The translations under genes were made by a program, and so were the position numbers. Positions 54,001 through 63,199 of a stretch of 64,000 bases of DNA are shown piece after piece (the first letter of the stretch is position 1; each line of letters starts with the position of its first letter). Origin of the DNA: Prevotella sp. UBA2711 (GTDB taxonomy: Bacteria; Bacteroidota; Bacteroidia; Bacteroidales; Bacteroidaceae); contig DEKX01000032.1 of assembly GCA_002354095.1 (NCBI GenBank), positions 71,630-135,629 on the forward strand. Reading direction: 5' to 3'. Under the pieces are notes generated by a model. The model made no database searches. It was not told the origin of the DNA and was given only the letters and a program-made list of their open reading frames with translations.

Positions 54001-55590
54001 TTATTTCTTATCGTAGGCATGCAGCGGATAGTCGGTCGTGAAGTGTAGTCCACGACACTCCTTGCGCTCCAACGCCCAACGAGTAATCAGATAACCGACG
54101 TTAATCATATTACGGAGTTCGCAGATGTCGCGACTGGCCTTCACGCGCTTAAACAGTCGCTCGGTCTCCTCATAGAGCATGTCGAGACGGTCCCACGCAC
54201 GATGCAGACGGAGGTCGCTACGAACAATGCCCACATAGTTGGACATAATCTGCGTCACTTCCTTCACCGACTGGGTGATGAGCACCTTCTCCTCATTAGT
54301 CATGGTTCCCTCGTCATTCCATTCCGGCACATCCATATTAAAGTCGTATTCATCAACATGCTGTATGGAGTGCTTGGCAGCAGCATCAGCATAAACCACA
54401 GCCTCTATCAGCGAGTTGGATGCCAGACGGTTGCCACCATGCAATCCCGTGCAAGAACACTCGCCCAAAGCATAAAGGCGTTCGATGCTTGACTGACCGT
54501 TCAAATCTACCTTGATACCACCGCACATATAGTGGGCTGCAGGACGGACAGGGATGTAGTCCTTGGTAATATCAATGCCTATAGACAGACATTTCTGATA
54601 GATATTGGGGAAATGGTGGCGTGTCTCCTCTGCAGGCTTGTGGGTCACATCCAGACAGACATGGTCAATACCATGAATCTTCATCTCCTTATCAATAGCG
54701 CGAGCCACGATGTCACGTGGAGCCAAAGAGAGACGCTCGTCGTATTTCTCCATGAAGGTCTCGCCATTGGGTAATTTCAGAATACCGCCATAACCACGCA
54801 TAGCCTCGGTGATGAGGTAGGCAGGATGCGTCTCGTTGGGATTATGAAGAACAGTGGGGTGGAACTGTACGAACTCCATATCTGCCACTGTGCCCTTAGC
54901 ACGATATACCATAGCGATACCATCGCCCGTAGCAATCACAGGATTGGAGGTAGTGAGATAAACGGCACCGCAACCACCCGTACACATCACTGTTACTTTG
55001 GCGAGATAGGTATCAACCTTCGGTTTCTTCGGATTCAGAACGTAAGCGCCATAGCACTGGATGTGTGGTGAACGGCGAGTAATACGGACACCCAGATGGT
55101 GCTGGGTGATGATTTCTACTGCAAAGTGATTCTCCTTCACTTCGATATTCGGATTGTTGCGTACAGCCTCCATCAGTCCGCGCTGAATCTCGGCTCCCGT
55201 ATCATCGGCATGGTGAAGAATACGGAATTCGGAATGTCCTCCCTCACGATGCAGGTCAAACTGTCCGTCGTCCTTCTTGTCGAAATTAACACCCCAATTC
55301 ACCAGTTCCTCTATTTGACTGGGAGCATTGCGTACCACTTGCTCTACTGCCTTGCGGTCGCTGATATAGTCGCCGGCAATAATGGTATCGGCAATGTGCT
55401 TGTCGAAAGTGTCCACCTTCAGGTTGGTCACACTTGCCACACCACCTTGTGCAAAAAAAGTATTAGCCTCATCGAGTGTTGTCTTACAGATGATGCAAAC
55501 CTTACCCTTGTTAGCTCGGGCTATCTTCAAGGCGTAACTCATACCAGCTACACCAGCACCAATCACTAAAAAATCGTATTTGTAAACCAT
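54001..55590 (-). CDS. nadB: L-aspartate oxidase
   Basis: 529 residues from ATG 55590 (MVYKYDFLVIGAGVAGMSYALK); the 80 codons of open frame upstream run through the promoter and are rejected. FAD-binding GAGVAGMSYA, then FFAQGGVASV, HREGGHSEFRILHHADDTGAEIQ, QFHPTVLH and PAAHYMCGGIKVDLNGQSSI identify NadB. It oxidises aspartate to iminoaspartate for NAD synthesis. It is upstream of, and co-directional with, the glycine cleavage genes. A TATCTTTG box on the reverse strand (55618-55611) leaves a leader of only about 15 bases. Confidence 0.95.
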   Translation of the reverse strand: MVYKYDFLVIGAGVAGMSYALKIARANKGKVCIICKTTLDEANTFFAQGGVASVTNLKVDTFDKHIADTIIAGDYISDRKAVEQVVRNAPSQIEELVNWGVNFDKKDDGQFDLHREGGHSEFRILHHADDTGAEIQRGLMEAVRNNPNIEVKENHFAVEIITQHHLGVRITRRSPHIQCYGAYVLNPKKPKVDTYLAKVTVMCTGGCGAVYLTTSNPVIATGDGIAMVYRAKGTVADMEFVQFHPTVLHNPNETHPAYLITEAMRGYGGILKLPNGETFMEKYDERLSLAPRDIVARAIDKEMKIHGIDHVCLDVTHKPAEETRHHFPNIYQKCLSIGIDITKDYIPVRPAAHYMCGGIKVDLNGQSSIERLYALGECSCTGLHGGNRLASNSLIEAVVYADAAAKHSIQHVDEYDFNMDVPEWNDEGTMTNEEKVLITQSVKEVTQIMSNYVGIVRSDLRLHRAWDRLDMLYEETERLFKRVKASRDICELRNMINVGYLITRWALERKECRGLHFTTDYPLHAYDKK

Positions 55591-55609
55591 AGTAGTAGTA
55601 AATAATGCT

Positions 55610-55649
55610 GCAAAGATAATCATTTTAAATAAAAAAACATTATCTTTGC
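55610..55649. promoter_or_regulatory. Mirror-image divergent -7 boxes between nadB and dacB
   Basis: GCAAAGATAAT (55610-55620) and ATTATCTTTGC (55639-55649) are an exact 11-bp inverted repeat. Each arm contains a TATCTTTG -7 box, one pointing to nadB and one to dacB. Their upstream regions overlap, so the two promoters must compete for RNA polymerase. No clear -33 TTTG is present for either. Confidence 0.6.
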
Positions 55650-55657
55650 ACAAAATT

Positions 55658-56869
55658 ATGGACAGACTTAAGATTTTATTTTTATTTTTAGCCTTTTCCG
55701 TTGGCATGTGTGCCCAAACGGAAGAAACAGATACTTTCTGTGTTGATACAGTTGAAGTATTGCCTTGGCCGCAGAATATCCAGTATCGGCTCGATTCTCT
55801 CTCACAGTTGAAGATGTTTGAGACATCCATGCTGGGTATGGTGGTTTACGACCTTACCGCTGATTCTATATTATATAAGGTGAATGAGCGCCAAGCCATG
55901 CGTCCTGCCTCGACCATGAAACTCGTTACGGCTATTGCAGCACTCGACCGTCTGGGCGGTTCCTATCAGTTTCGCACCCGCCTTTATTATACGGGCGAGG
56001 TCCAGGACAGTACACTCTATGGTGACTTGTATTGTGTAGGAGGTTTTGACCCCGCTTTCGACAGTGATGATATGCGTGCCTTTGTGGAAAGCATCCAACG
56101 CTTAGGGGTTGACACCATACGAGGACGCATCGTAGCAGACACATCATTTAAGGATGCTGATCTGTTGGGCGAGGGCTGGTGTTGGGATGACGACAATCCC
56201 AAGATAGCACCATTGTCTTTAGGGCGTGATATCGAATTTCTTAAACGCTTGGTTGAATGTCTCTATGAGAGTGACATCGTTTTGGATATTCGTCTGTCGG
56301 ATGGTCGTGTACCTGATGATGCCGTTATCTTGTGTTGTCGCACGCATACCATCGACCAGATTCTGGACCGCATGATGAAGATGAGCGACAATTTCTATGC
56401 TGAAGCCATGTTCTATCAGTTAGGAGCTGCTATCGGGCAGCGACCTGCTAAAGCAAAAGATGCAGCGGGGGTTATCAAACAACTGATCCAGAAGGTGGGC
56501 AATGGAAAGAATCCTTATCGGATAGCCGACGGCAGTGGCCTGTCATTATATAATTATGTGACACCAGAGTTGGAGATGCGCCTGTTGCGTTATGCTTTTC
56601 GCAATTCCTCCATCTACAGCCACCTGTTGCCTTCGCTCCCCATTGCTGGTAGAGACGGCACGCTCAAAACTCGAATGAAGAACTCCTTCGCCGAGGAAAA
56701 TGTGAAGGCAAAGACGGGTACGGTGACGGGTGTTTCGGCTTTGGCAGGCTATTGCACTGCTGCCAATGGGCATCAGTTATGTTTTTCGATTATTAATCAA
56801 GGCATTATGAAATCTGATACAGGTCGAAATTTCCAGGATAAGGTTTGTAATGCCCTTTGTGCTCCATAA
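55658..56869 (+). CDS. dacB: D-alanyl-D-alanine carboxypeptidase/endopeptidase (PBP4, family S13)
   Basis: 403 residues from ATG 55658 with a signal peptide (MDRLKILFLFLAFSVGMCAQ). The penicillin-binding triad is complete: STMK (Ser85, Lys88), SDNFYAE, and KTGTVTGVSALAGY. It is shorter than E. coli PBP4 because the insertion between SxxK and SxN is reduced. It trims or hydrolyses peptidoglycan cross-links in the periplasm. The -7 box ends only 9 bases before the ATG. It is followed after 3 bases by mscS. Confidence 0.93.
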   Translation: MDRLKILFLFLAFSVGMCAQTEETDTFCVDTVEVLPWPQNIQYRLDSLSQLKMFETSMLGMVVYDLTADSILYKVNERQAMRPASTMKLVTAIAALDRLGGSYQFRTRLYYTGEVQDSTLYGDLYCVGGFDPAFDSDDMRAFVESIQRLGVDTIRGRIVADTSFKDADLLGEGWCWDDDNPKIAPLSLGRDIEFLKRLVECLYESDIVLDIRLSDGRVPDDAVILCCRTHTIDQILDRMMKMSDNFYAEAMFYQLGAAIGQRPAKAKDAAGVIKQLIQKVGNGKNPYRIADGSGLSLYNYVTPELEMRLLRYAFRNSSIYSHLLPSLPIAGRDGTLKTRMKNSFAEENVKAKTGTVTGVSALAGYCTAANGHQLCFSIINQGIMKSDTGRNFQDKVCNALCAP

Positions 56870-56872
56870 AAT

Positions 56873-57979
56873 ATGAAAGAGATAAAAGAAACAGTTGAGC
56901 AATTGCTCATGCAGGCAGGTATGTCCATAGACACAGCCTCCGTAACGCGTCATGTTGTGTTGGTTATAGGTACCATTCTCTTGGCTTGGTTCGTAGGGTG
57001 GTTGTTTAAGTTGCTGATACCCTGGGTCGAAAAACTGACTCGCAAGACACCAACCAAGTGGGACGAGATGTTGCTGAATGCAAAGGTGCTCCGTGCTGCC
57101 TGTCAGATAGTGCCTGCCATTGTGGTGTGGATATTATTGCCCTCTGTCTTTGAGGAATATCCTGCTGCACACGAAGTGTTGGCTCGCCTGACGGCAATCT
57201 ATATTACCGTCATGAGTGTACGGCTGGTCAGCAAGATGATTGACTCGCTGAAACAGCTGGACAATGGAACACGTACAGCCAGGCAACAATATATGTACAC
57301 CCTTTGTGGCGTGTTGAAAGTCATCATGTATTTCGTTGCCACCATTATTGTTGTAGCCATTATCATTAATAAAGACCCCTCCACATTACTTGCTGGATTA
57401 GGTGCCGCATCCGCTATTTTGATGTTGGCTTTTCAGGATACCATCAAGGGATTGGTGGCTGGTATTCGGCTGACGTCTAATGATATGGTGCGCGTGGGCG
57501 ACCGTATTACCGTTTCTTCGGCTGGTGCTGATGGTTTCGTGGAAGAAATTACCTTGACCACGGTGAAGGTGCGTAATTTCGATAATACGATTATTACCGT
57601 TACCCCTCAGACACTGGTTGATGGCTCGTTCCAGAACTGGAAAGGAATGGCTGAGAATGCCGGGCGCCGCGCTATCAGAAAGTTTTATGTCGATTTCCGT
57701 TCACTGACGCTTGACGAAGAGGGCGTTCCTAATCTGACCCGCTACCGTGAGCATATGGAGCAATGGCTCTCGCAGCATGAAAAGGTGCTCGGCGATAAGC
57801 CTGTTTTAGTGCATCAACTGGACGCAACGCCAACAGGGCTGCCAGTTGAGTTTATGTTCTGGCTAAAAGACCAGGCTGTTATCCCCTATGAGCATGGTAT
57901 TTCTGAAATCATGGAATATGCCTATGCTGAGGCTGCTGTCTTTGGACTGCGTGTTTATCAGCAATTTCCTGAGCAATAA
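56873..57979 (+). CDS. mscS: Mechanosensitive ion channel, MscS family
   Basis: 368 residues. Hydrophobic segments lie at about 24-45, 78-95, 100-118 and 145-165, followed by the pore helix (PSTLLAGLGAASAILMLAFQDTIKGLVAG) and the MscS beta domain (VRVGDRITVSSAGADGFVEEITLTTVKVRNFDNTIITV). It opens under membrane tension to release solutes in osmotic downshift. It is 3 bases after dacB, and its end overlaps the convergent LytTR gene by 22 bases. Confidence 0.94.
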   Translation: MKEIKETVEQLLMQAGMSIDTASVTRHVVLVIGTILLAWFVGWLFKLLIPWVEKLTRKTPTKWDEMLLNAKVLRAACQIVPAIVVWILLPSVFEEYPAAHEVLARLTAIYITVMSVRLVSKMIDSLKQLDNGTRTARQQYMYTLCGVLKVIMYFVATIIVVAIIINKDPSTLLAGLGAASAILMLAFQDTIKGLVAGIRLTSNDMVRVGDRITVSSAGADGFVEEITLTTVKVRNFDNTIITVTPQTLVDGSFQNWKGMAENAGRRAIRKFYVDFRSLTLDEEGVPNLTRYREHMEQWLSQHEKVLGDKPVLVHQLDATPTGLPVEFMFWLKDQAVIPYEHGISEIMEYAYAEAAVFGLRVYQQFPEQ

Positions 57980-58677
57980 TGCTCGAAAGCCTCGCGATAA
58001 GCGTCTGTCACGCGAATAATCTCATCTCCGATATAGACGCACAAGTTTCGGTCAACCGTTTTTATCTTGTCCAGTCGGACAATATAGGAACGGTTGATGC
58101 GCATAAAGGCATCAGCGGGCAAGGTGTCCTCAACGGCTTTCATGGTCATGTGCGTTGTCAGAGGTCGCGCTTCGCCTTCTACGTGGAAGCGCACATAGTC
58201 TTTCATTCCTTCCACATAAAGGATGCTGTCGAAGTTTACCTGTCTTAATTCTCCATCCACACGGATAAACATGGTCTTCTTATGCGCAGGCTCTGCCACT
58301 TGCGCTTTCGCTTCTAAACTCATGAGGCGTTCAACCTTCTCAACGGCAGCAATGAACTTGTTATAGCGGATGGGTTTCAGCAGGAAATCGACGGCGTTTA
58401 CTTCATAACTCTCAAAAGCGTATTCCTTGAAAGCAGTCGTAAAGATAAGTCTTGTTCCCTCGGGCAACATACGGGAAAGTTCCATACCATTGAGATCAGG
58501 CATCTGGATGTCCATAAAAGCCAGATTGACGGGATGCTCCCTCAACCATGTGAGAGCTTCTACAGAATCAGTGAATGACCGTTCCAACTGCAGTTGGGGC
58601 GTCCTGTTGACAAACGATTCCATGAGTTTTACTGCCAAAGGCTCGTCATCTACAATGATACAGGTAATAGGGTTCAT
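57958..58677 (-). CDS. LytTR-family response regulator
   Basis: 239 residues. Receiver domain with the phosphorylated Asp56 (FMDIQMPDLNG) and LLKPI, and a LytTR DNA-binding domain from about 137 to 236 (SILYVEGMKDYVRFHVEGE, FMRINRSYIVRLDKIKTVDRNL). It works with the LytS-like kinase encoded immediately upstream, whose stop overlaps its start (ATGA). Targets are unknown; the outer-membrane receptor next door is a candidate. Confidence 0.94.
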   Translation of the reverse strand: MNPITCIIVDDEPLAVKLMESFVNRTPQLQLERSFTDSVEALTWLREHPVNLAFMDIQMPDLNGMELSRMLPEGTRLIFTTAFKEYAFESYEVNAVDFLLKPIRYNKFIAAVEKVERLMSLEAKAQVAEPAHKKTMFIRVDGELRQVNFDSILYVEGMKDYVRFHVEGEARPLTTHMTMKAVEDTLPADAFMRINRSYIVRLDKIKTVDRNLCVYIGDEIIRVTDAYREAFEHYCSGNC

Positions 58678-59726
58678 AGCTGAATAGTGATTTTAACGTG
58701 ATAGATATTGTTTTCCAACGACTGTTCCCATGTGTATCTGTCGTGATAGATGAGTTCCAGTCGTCGCTTGGTATTCTCCACACCGATGCCCGACCCGCTA
58801 CGGTTCTGGTCGTCCTTGGGGTAATTGGTGTTGTCACAGACAAAAGTCAATTGTCTCTCGTCCGTAGTCAGCGAAATATTGATTTGCGACTCGCGCCCGC
58901 TGCTCACACCATGCTTGAAGGCATTCTCGATGAGCGAAATGAAGAGCAAGGGGGCGATGGAGAGTTGAGCGTTGGGAGTCGGGAGTTGGGAGTTGACAGT
59001 TGTCTTCTCGTTGCAGCGTAACTTCATCAGGTCGATATAGTTCTGCATAAACTCAATTTCTCCCTTCAAGGGCACTTTCTCGTGCCGCGTCTCATACATC
59101 GCATACCGCAACAGGTCGCTCAGTTGGGCAATGGAGTCCTGTGCCTGGTCGGCATTTATCTGTACGAGACTGGAAATATTGTTCAATGTGTTGAACAGGA
59201 AGTGCGGATTCAACTGGTTCTTCAGCCATTCCAGTTCTGCCTCCGTGTGTTTCTGTTTCTCTTCCTGCAACTGGCGCTTGATTTCCCTTGTCCTGACGGT
59301 ATGGTGCACCAACAGGGCCAAACCAGCCAAGGCTGCATATACAAAAAGGAAGAAAGCCGTAGAGGCATAATAGCCGATGAGCATAGCCTTCTTGAGTTCC
59401 TCGTGGGGCTGCATGTCCGTAATGGTCCGTGGGTCAACAGAGAAATAATGCCATGCGGTACCGCACAGAAACAGCGCATTGAGCAGGAAGAACAGCCACC
59501 GCCTGCCACGATAGTAGCAGAGGGGTATCAGCACACAGAAATTCACGAAATAGACTCCTGCCGGCATAGCCGTAATCCGCATGGAGTAGCTCATGGCGCG
59601 ATAGGTGTCAGTCCAGCTGTGTGTGCTGAAGAACGTAGTGATGGCAGGTACCATTATCAGTACCAGCCATACTACTATTTGTATTCCCAGCAACTCAAGG
59701 TCGCGTTTGGTTATTTTGACTTTCAT
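58674..59726 (-). CDS. LytS-like sensor histidine kinase (His_kinase family)
   Basis: 350 residues from ATG 59726. Four membrane segments lie in the first 145 residues, then a coiled coil (QLQEEKQKHTEAELEW), then the kinase motif LKNQLNPHFLFNTLNNISSLV with the phosphorylated histidine, LLFISLIENAFKHGVSSGRES and GIGVENTKRRLELIY. Just before LLFISLIEN it carries NSQLPTPNAQLS, encoded by a heptad repeat. A TATCTTTG box (59738-59731) ends 4 bases before the ATG, so the message may be leaderless, unless TTG at 59741 is used. Confidence 0.92.
   Translation of the reverse strand: MKVKITKRDLELLGIQIVVWLVLIMVPAITTFFSTHSWTDTYRAMSYSMRITAMPAGVYFVNFCVLIPLCYYRGRRWLFFLLNALFLCGTAWHYFSVDPRTITDMQPHEELKKAMLIGYYASTAFFLFVYAALAGLALLVHHTVRTREIKRQLQEEKQKHTEAELEWLKNQLNPHFLFNTLNNISSLVQINADQAQDSIAQLSDLLRYAMYETRHEKVPLKGEIEFMQNYIDLMKLRCNEKTTVNSQLPTPNAQLSIAPLLFISLIENAFKHGVSSGRESQINISLTTDERQLTFVCDNTNYPKDDQNRSGSGIGVENTKRRLELIYHDRYTWEQSLENNIYHVKITIQL
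58962..59003. repeat. Heptad repeat inside the LytS-like kinase gene
   Basis: Six 7-base units on the + strand: GAGTTGA, GCGTTGG, GAGTCGG, GAGTTGG, GAGTTGA, CAGTTGT (42 bases, 14 codons). They encode TVNSQLPTPNAQLS on the reverse strand, in frame. Same family and length as the repeat in lpdA. Confidence 0.85.
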
Positions 59727-59750
59727 GTTGCAAAGATACAAAATTTTATT

Positions 59751-62228
59751 TTAATTCGAGCCACCCATCTGTGCATTATTGATGGTTTCGCCTTGACTCT
59801 GGTGTTCGATGTAGTCATTCTCCACACGTGTCTGGCGCTGTTTGAACTGCTTCTTCGTGTTACCGAAGTTGTAGGCAATGGTGAACGAGAAGCTCTGGAT
59901 GGGCACGTTAATCTGCATGTGATTGGTGAAGTCCTTGCCATGAGTATAGTTCTCGATGTTCAGTTTTCCACCATTACCCAGAGGTGTCAGGCCCGAGAGG
60001 GTGAGCGTCAGTTTGTCGTCGAAGAAAGTCTTCGAGATATTGGCGGTCAGCATATTGAAACCTGTGCTCCATCCCTGCAAGCTGTAACGCTTGGTGGAAG
60101 TGATGAGGTAAGCGCCCAGTTTGAAATTGGCAGGCAATGTCTGTTGGAGTCCCACCATCGCATTGGCATGCCATCCGCTGTTCTTCAGGTCGAGTGCCTG
60201 CGAACGCATGTCGCTATAATCCACACTACCGTTCAGGAAGAGTCGGGTGTTCTTATGAAGCAGCCAGTTGGCATAGACGTTGAGGCTCGTCACATGGTTC
60301 TTAGCCGTATTGTCGTAGGTGGTGTTCAGCAGGTTGTTGCTGTCGTAGAACGAATACTGCTCGATGGCATTGTCCGTAAAACTGTGACGCAGGTTCACAT
60401 TCAGCATCAGTTTCGATGAGAAGGTGTTGAACACCAGTCCTACGCTGTGCGTTTTCTCCGTCTTCAGGTCTGGGTTACCATAGGTCAGGGCTGTGGGGTT
60501 CGAACGGTCCACGTAGGGATTCAGATAACTGATACCAGGACGCGAGATGCGCATGTTGTAGGTCAGTCCGATATTCGTTGTCGGGGCAATGTTGTACGAC
60601 AGGTTGGCAGAAGGCACCAGATTGCCGTAATTGGTCTTGAAATCATCCCCATTACCCAAATGGTAGTCAACGTCTTGCCAGGTTTGTTCGTAGCGCAGAC
60701 CAGCCTTGGCGCCCCATTTCCCGAACTTGCTGACAAATTCTGCATAGCCGGCCAGAATACTGTTGTTGTAGTCGTACAGCGAACTGAGGTCTTCGCTATA
60801 TACATCAGCCAGATAATACTTGGCATCCGATGTGGCTTTGCGGTGGCTGAACTTCAGACCGGCATTCAGGGTGGTGCTCTTGCTCAGCGGAGTGGTGTAG
60901 TCGGCTTGGAAGATATGGTCGGTGGTGCGCTCTTCGTTCTTCGAGAAACGATTGGTCAGATCCACCCATGTGGCATCGTTCGACAGGATGTCAAACTTGC
61001 TGTCATTCTCATTGTTCGTGGGGGCGTAAGTCAACTGGTAGGTCAGTGTCAGACTGCTGGTGCGCTCCTTGTTGAGGAATCGCTGGTAGTCCAGACTTCC
61101 GTTGAAAGATGTGCGGCTCATCTTCGAACCAGTGGTTGTGCCGTATGAATAGCCATTGCCATTCAGCATGCCTCCCATCGTGGTGGTGGAATATCCGTCG
61201 TTCTTCATATTAAAAGAGGTGATGCCAGCCGTCAGACCGATAGAACTCATCGAGTCAACTTCGTAGCTCAGATTGAGGTTGCCCATCGTGAATGGGGTCT
61301 TGGGCTTTGAGGTCGATTCCATCTTCATGGTCGAACCGTTGGCTCCCAACTGCTCGCGCTCCATCGTGGTAGAGGTGGTGCCAGGGGTTGCATGGTTATA
61401 CATCACATTGGCACTGAACGACAGTTTTCCCTTCTGACCACTGACGAAACCGCTGCCACCCCAGCTTCTGTTGCCTGCCTGGGCGCGGATGCTGCCATTA
61501 TAGCCGTCCATACTGCCTCCACCCATGGCGGATGCAGCCTCTTTGTTCATCACGATGTTCAGCACACCGGCGCCTCCTTCGGCATCATACTTGGCACCAG
61601 GATTGGTGACCACCTCAATGCTCTTCACCATCGAGGCAGGCATGGCCTTGAATACCTGACTGGGAGCCGACGACATCATCATGTTGGGCTTGCCGTCAAC
61701 ATACACCTTGAACGAGCTGGAACCATTCACAGAGATGTTATCCTCGCCGTCCACCGTCACCATAGGCACCTTGCGCAGCATGTCCAATACGGTTGATGCC
61801 TTCGAATCGTTATCCTCCTGTACATTATATGACATCTTGTCAACCTCCATCTTCACCAGAGGCTTCTGGGCAATAATCTCCACACCCTTCAGCATCTGGG
61901 CATCCTCGCTGATCAGAATAGTGCCGAGGTCGATGGTCTGTTCCTTGCCCAGCGTAATCTGGCGGATGGCATCGTGCTTGCCCACGCTGCTGAGTTGTAC
62001 GATGTACTTACCACTGCCGTTGACTTCCTGACGGAAACGGCCTTCCAAGTCGGTCAGTCCCATAGCTGCCGGCTTCTGTTGTTTGCCAGCCTTGAAGATG
62101 CGTACTGTGGCGTATGGTTCAGCCTCCTGAAGGGTAGAGTCAACCAGCACACCAGTGATAACCGTTTTCTGAGCCATTGCCAGCATTGCAATGCAACTCA
62201 TCATGATGGTGAAAATAACTTTTTTCAT
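59751..62228 (-). CDS. Outer-membrane beta-barrel receptor (TonB-dependent-receptor-like)
   Basis: 825 residues from ATG 62228, giving the signal peptide MKKVIFTIMMSCIAMLAMAQ. Residues about 21-105 are a carboxypeptidase-regulatory-like domain (VITGVLVDSTLQEAEPYATVRI), about 125-225 a plug-like domain (STVLDMLRKVPMVTVDGEDNISVNGSSSFKVYVDGKP, IEVVTNPGAKYDAEGGAGVLNIV), and the rest a beta-barrel. I recognise the Bacteroidetes outer-membrane beta-barrel family related to TonB receptors. No SusD partner is adjacent. The C-terminus (EHQSQGETINNAQMGGSN) extends beyond the last barrel strand. CAAAGGTA on the + strand (62259-62266) is a probable reverse-strand -7 box. Confidence 0.88.
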   Translation of the reverse strand: MKKVIFTIMMSCIAMLAMAQKTVITGVLVDSTLQEAEPYATVRIFKAGKQQKPAAMGLTDLEGRFRQEVNGSGKYIVQLSSVGKHDAIRQITLGKEQTIDLGTILISEDAQMLKGVEIIAQKPLVKMEVDKMSYNVQEDNDSKASTVLDMLRKVPMVTVDGEDNISVNGSSSFKVYVDGKPNMMMSSAPSQVFKAMPASMVKSIEVVTNPGAKYDAEGGAGVLNIVMNKEAASAMGGGSMDGYNGSIRAQAGNRSWGGSGFVSGQKGKLSFSANVMYNHATPGTTSTTMEREQLGANGSTMKMESTSKPKTPFTMGNLNLSYEVDSMSSIGLTAGITSFNMKNDGYSTTTMGGMLNGNGYSYGTTTGSKMSRTSFNGSLDYQRFLNKERTSSLTLTYQLTYAPTNNENDSKFDILSNDATWVDLTNRFSKNEERTTDHIFQADYTTPLSKSTTLNAGLKFSHRKATSDAKYYLADVYSEDLSSLYDYNNSILAGYAEFVSKFGKWGAKAGLRYEQTWQDVDYHLGNGDDFKTNYGNLVPSANLSYNIAPTTNIGLTYNMRISRPGISYLNPYVDRSNPTALTYGNPDLKTEKTHSVGLVFNTFSSKLMLNVNLRHSFTDNAIEQYSFYDSNNLLNTTYDNTAKNHVTSLNVYANWLLHKNTRLFLNGSVDYSDMRSQALDLKNSGWHANAMVGLQQTLPANFKLGAYLITSTKRYSLQGWSTGFNMLTANISKTFFDDKLTLTLSGLTPLGNGGKLNIENYTHGKDFTNHMQINVPIQSFSFTIAYNFGNTKKQFKQRQTRVENDYIEHQSQGETINNAQMGGSN

Positions 62229-62348
62229 AATTCTTAGCCTTTTTGTTTTTTTCTGCTGCAAAGGTAGTCATTCTCCCGTTATCCGCCAACACACTTTCGA
62301 CGAAACCACCCCCGTCTTTCGACCAAATTCCATTTAATATTTATTTGT

Positions 62349-62668
62349 AACACCTACCCTCCTACCATCACTACTACTGTGATTAAGCCGAATATATTTG
62401 AATATTATTTACAAAACAAAACTGCTATTAAATCTCGCAATTGCTACTATTAAGAGAAAAAATTGCTACCATTAATAGAAAATACGATTTCCCCAGTTAG
62501 GAAAATTTTTTTTGTAGGCTTGCCAGTAAAAACGCACTGGTTATGAAGCATTTACGCCAATCTTCCATAATTAGTACAAGAATCATGAAAAATATTTACT
62601 TTTCCTTTTCTGCTGCCTCATAAATCATAGTAGAGGCATAGTAGGAGTATGGTAGGAGGGTAGGTGTT
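62349..62668 (-). mobile_element. Dispersed non-coding element with terminal inverted repeats, copy B
   Basis: 320 bp bounded by a perfect 20-bp inverted repeat: AACACCTACCCTCCTACCAT at 62349-62368 and its exact complement at 62649-62668. It is the reverse-oriented relative of copy A (23300-23686), about 80% alike by eye, with an identical 44-base block at 62441-62484. It contains no gene. No target-site duplication is evident in the flanks. Confidence 0.8.
62441..62484. repeat. Two 22-bp tandem repeats in the element core
   Basis: TTGCTACTATTAAGAG... and TTGCTACCATTAATAG... are adjacent 22-base units inside copy B, and the whole 44 bases recur without change in copy A (23551-23594, opposite strand). 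This is the most conserved part of the element. Confidence 0.75.
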
Positions 62669-62694
62669 TTTGCGGGATAAAAGCTATGGATTGA

Positions 62695-62725
62695 GGCTCA
62701 CACGGGGTCAGTCCCCGTGTGAGCC
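62695..62725. repeat. 13-bp perfect hairpin beside copy B
   Basis: GGCTCACACGGGG (62695-62707) and CCCCGTGTGAGCC (62713-62725) pair perfectly around TCAGT. No T-run follows on either strand. It resembles REP-type palindromes. Confidence 0.8.
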
Positions 62726-63199
62726 CAATTCCTACATCCTTGCCGATTCAATGGAATTCCCTATCGGGAAAAAACTTCCACTCTGGATAGTAGGATTGCT
62801 GTATTAATGCACCTTTAGCCGTTATATTAATAATATGTATCCAAAAGAACTTTACGCTGTTCAGCAGCATGCGCACCACCGATGATCTGGAGCTGTTGGG
62901 ATGGAGCAGCAATATCCCGCCCGCTTCCACAACTATTTGAGAAATCTATATTTGTGTTGATGGAATATGTACCTGTCCCTGTGGTTCACGTGAAATATTC
63001 CTCCAAAAGGAGTGACTTTCTCAGATTTTATTTGTACTTTTGCCATGTCATTGATGATTTTGCTTGTCTTGAATTGCAGCACTAAGGTAAGTGAAAAATC
63101 TGACATGACAAAATCCTGGGCAACTTTTTGTTGCTCAGGGACTTAGAAAAATGAATAAACTAAAGTGCTGCGGAATTTAGGTAAACCAATTATTCATCT
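62726..63199. other. Gap with no supported gene
   Basis: About 470 AT-rich bases. Only short open frames without recognisable products occur. A weak hairpin (CCTGGGCAAC at 63115-63124 with GTTGCTCAGG at 63130-63139) is the only structure I see. The composition marks the beginning of an accessory segment. Confidence 0.5.

Noticed and set aside
55591..55830. 80-codon N-terminal extension of NadB
   Set aside because: It overlaps dacB and the nadB promoter, and the FAD-binding start of the family is at 55590.
59082..60419. 445-codon open frame opposite the LytS-like and outer-membrane receptor genes
   Set aside because: Spans two real genes and their promoter on the other strand; no protein-family features.
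62882..63085. 67-codon open frame in the AT-rich right part
   Set aside because: No homology that I recognise, no promoter or start context, and low-complexity composition.
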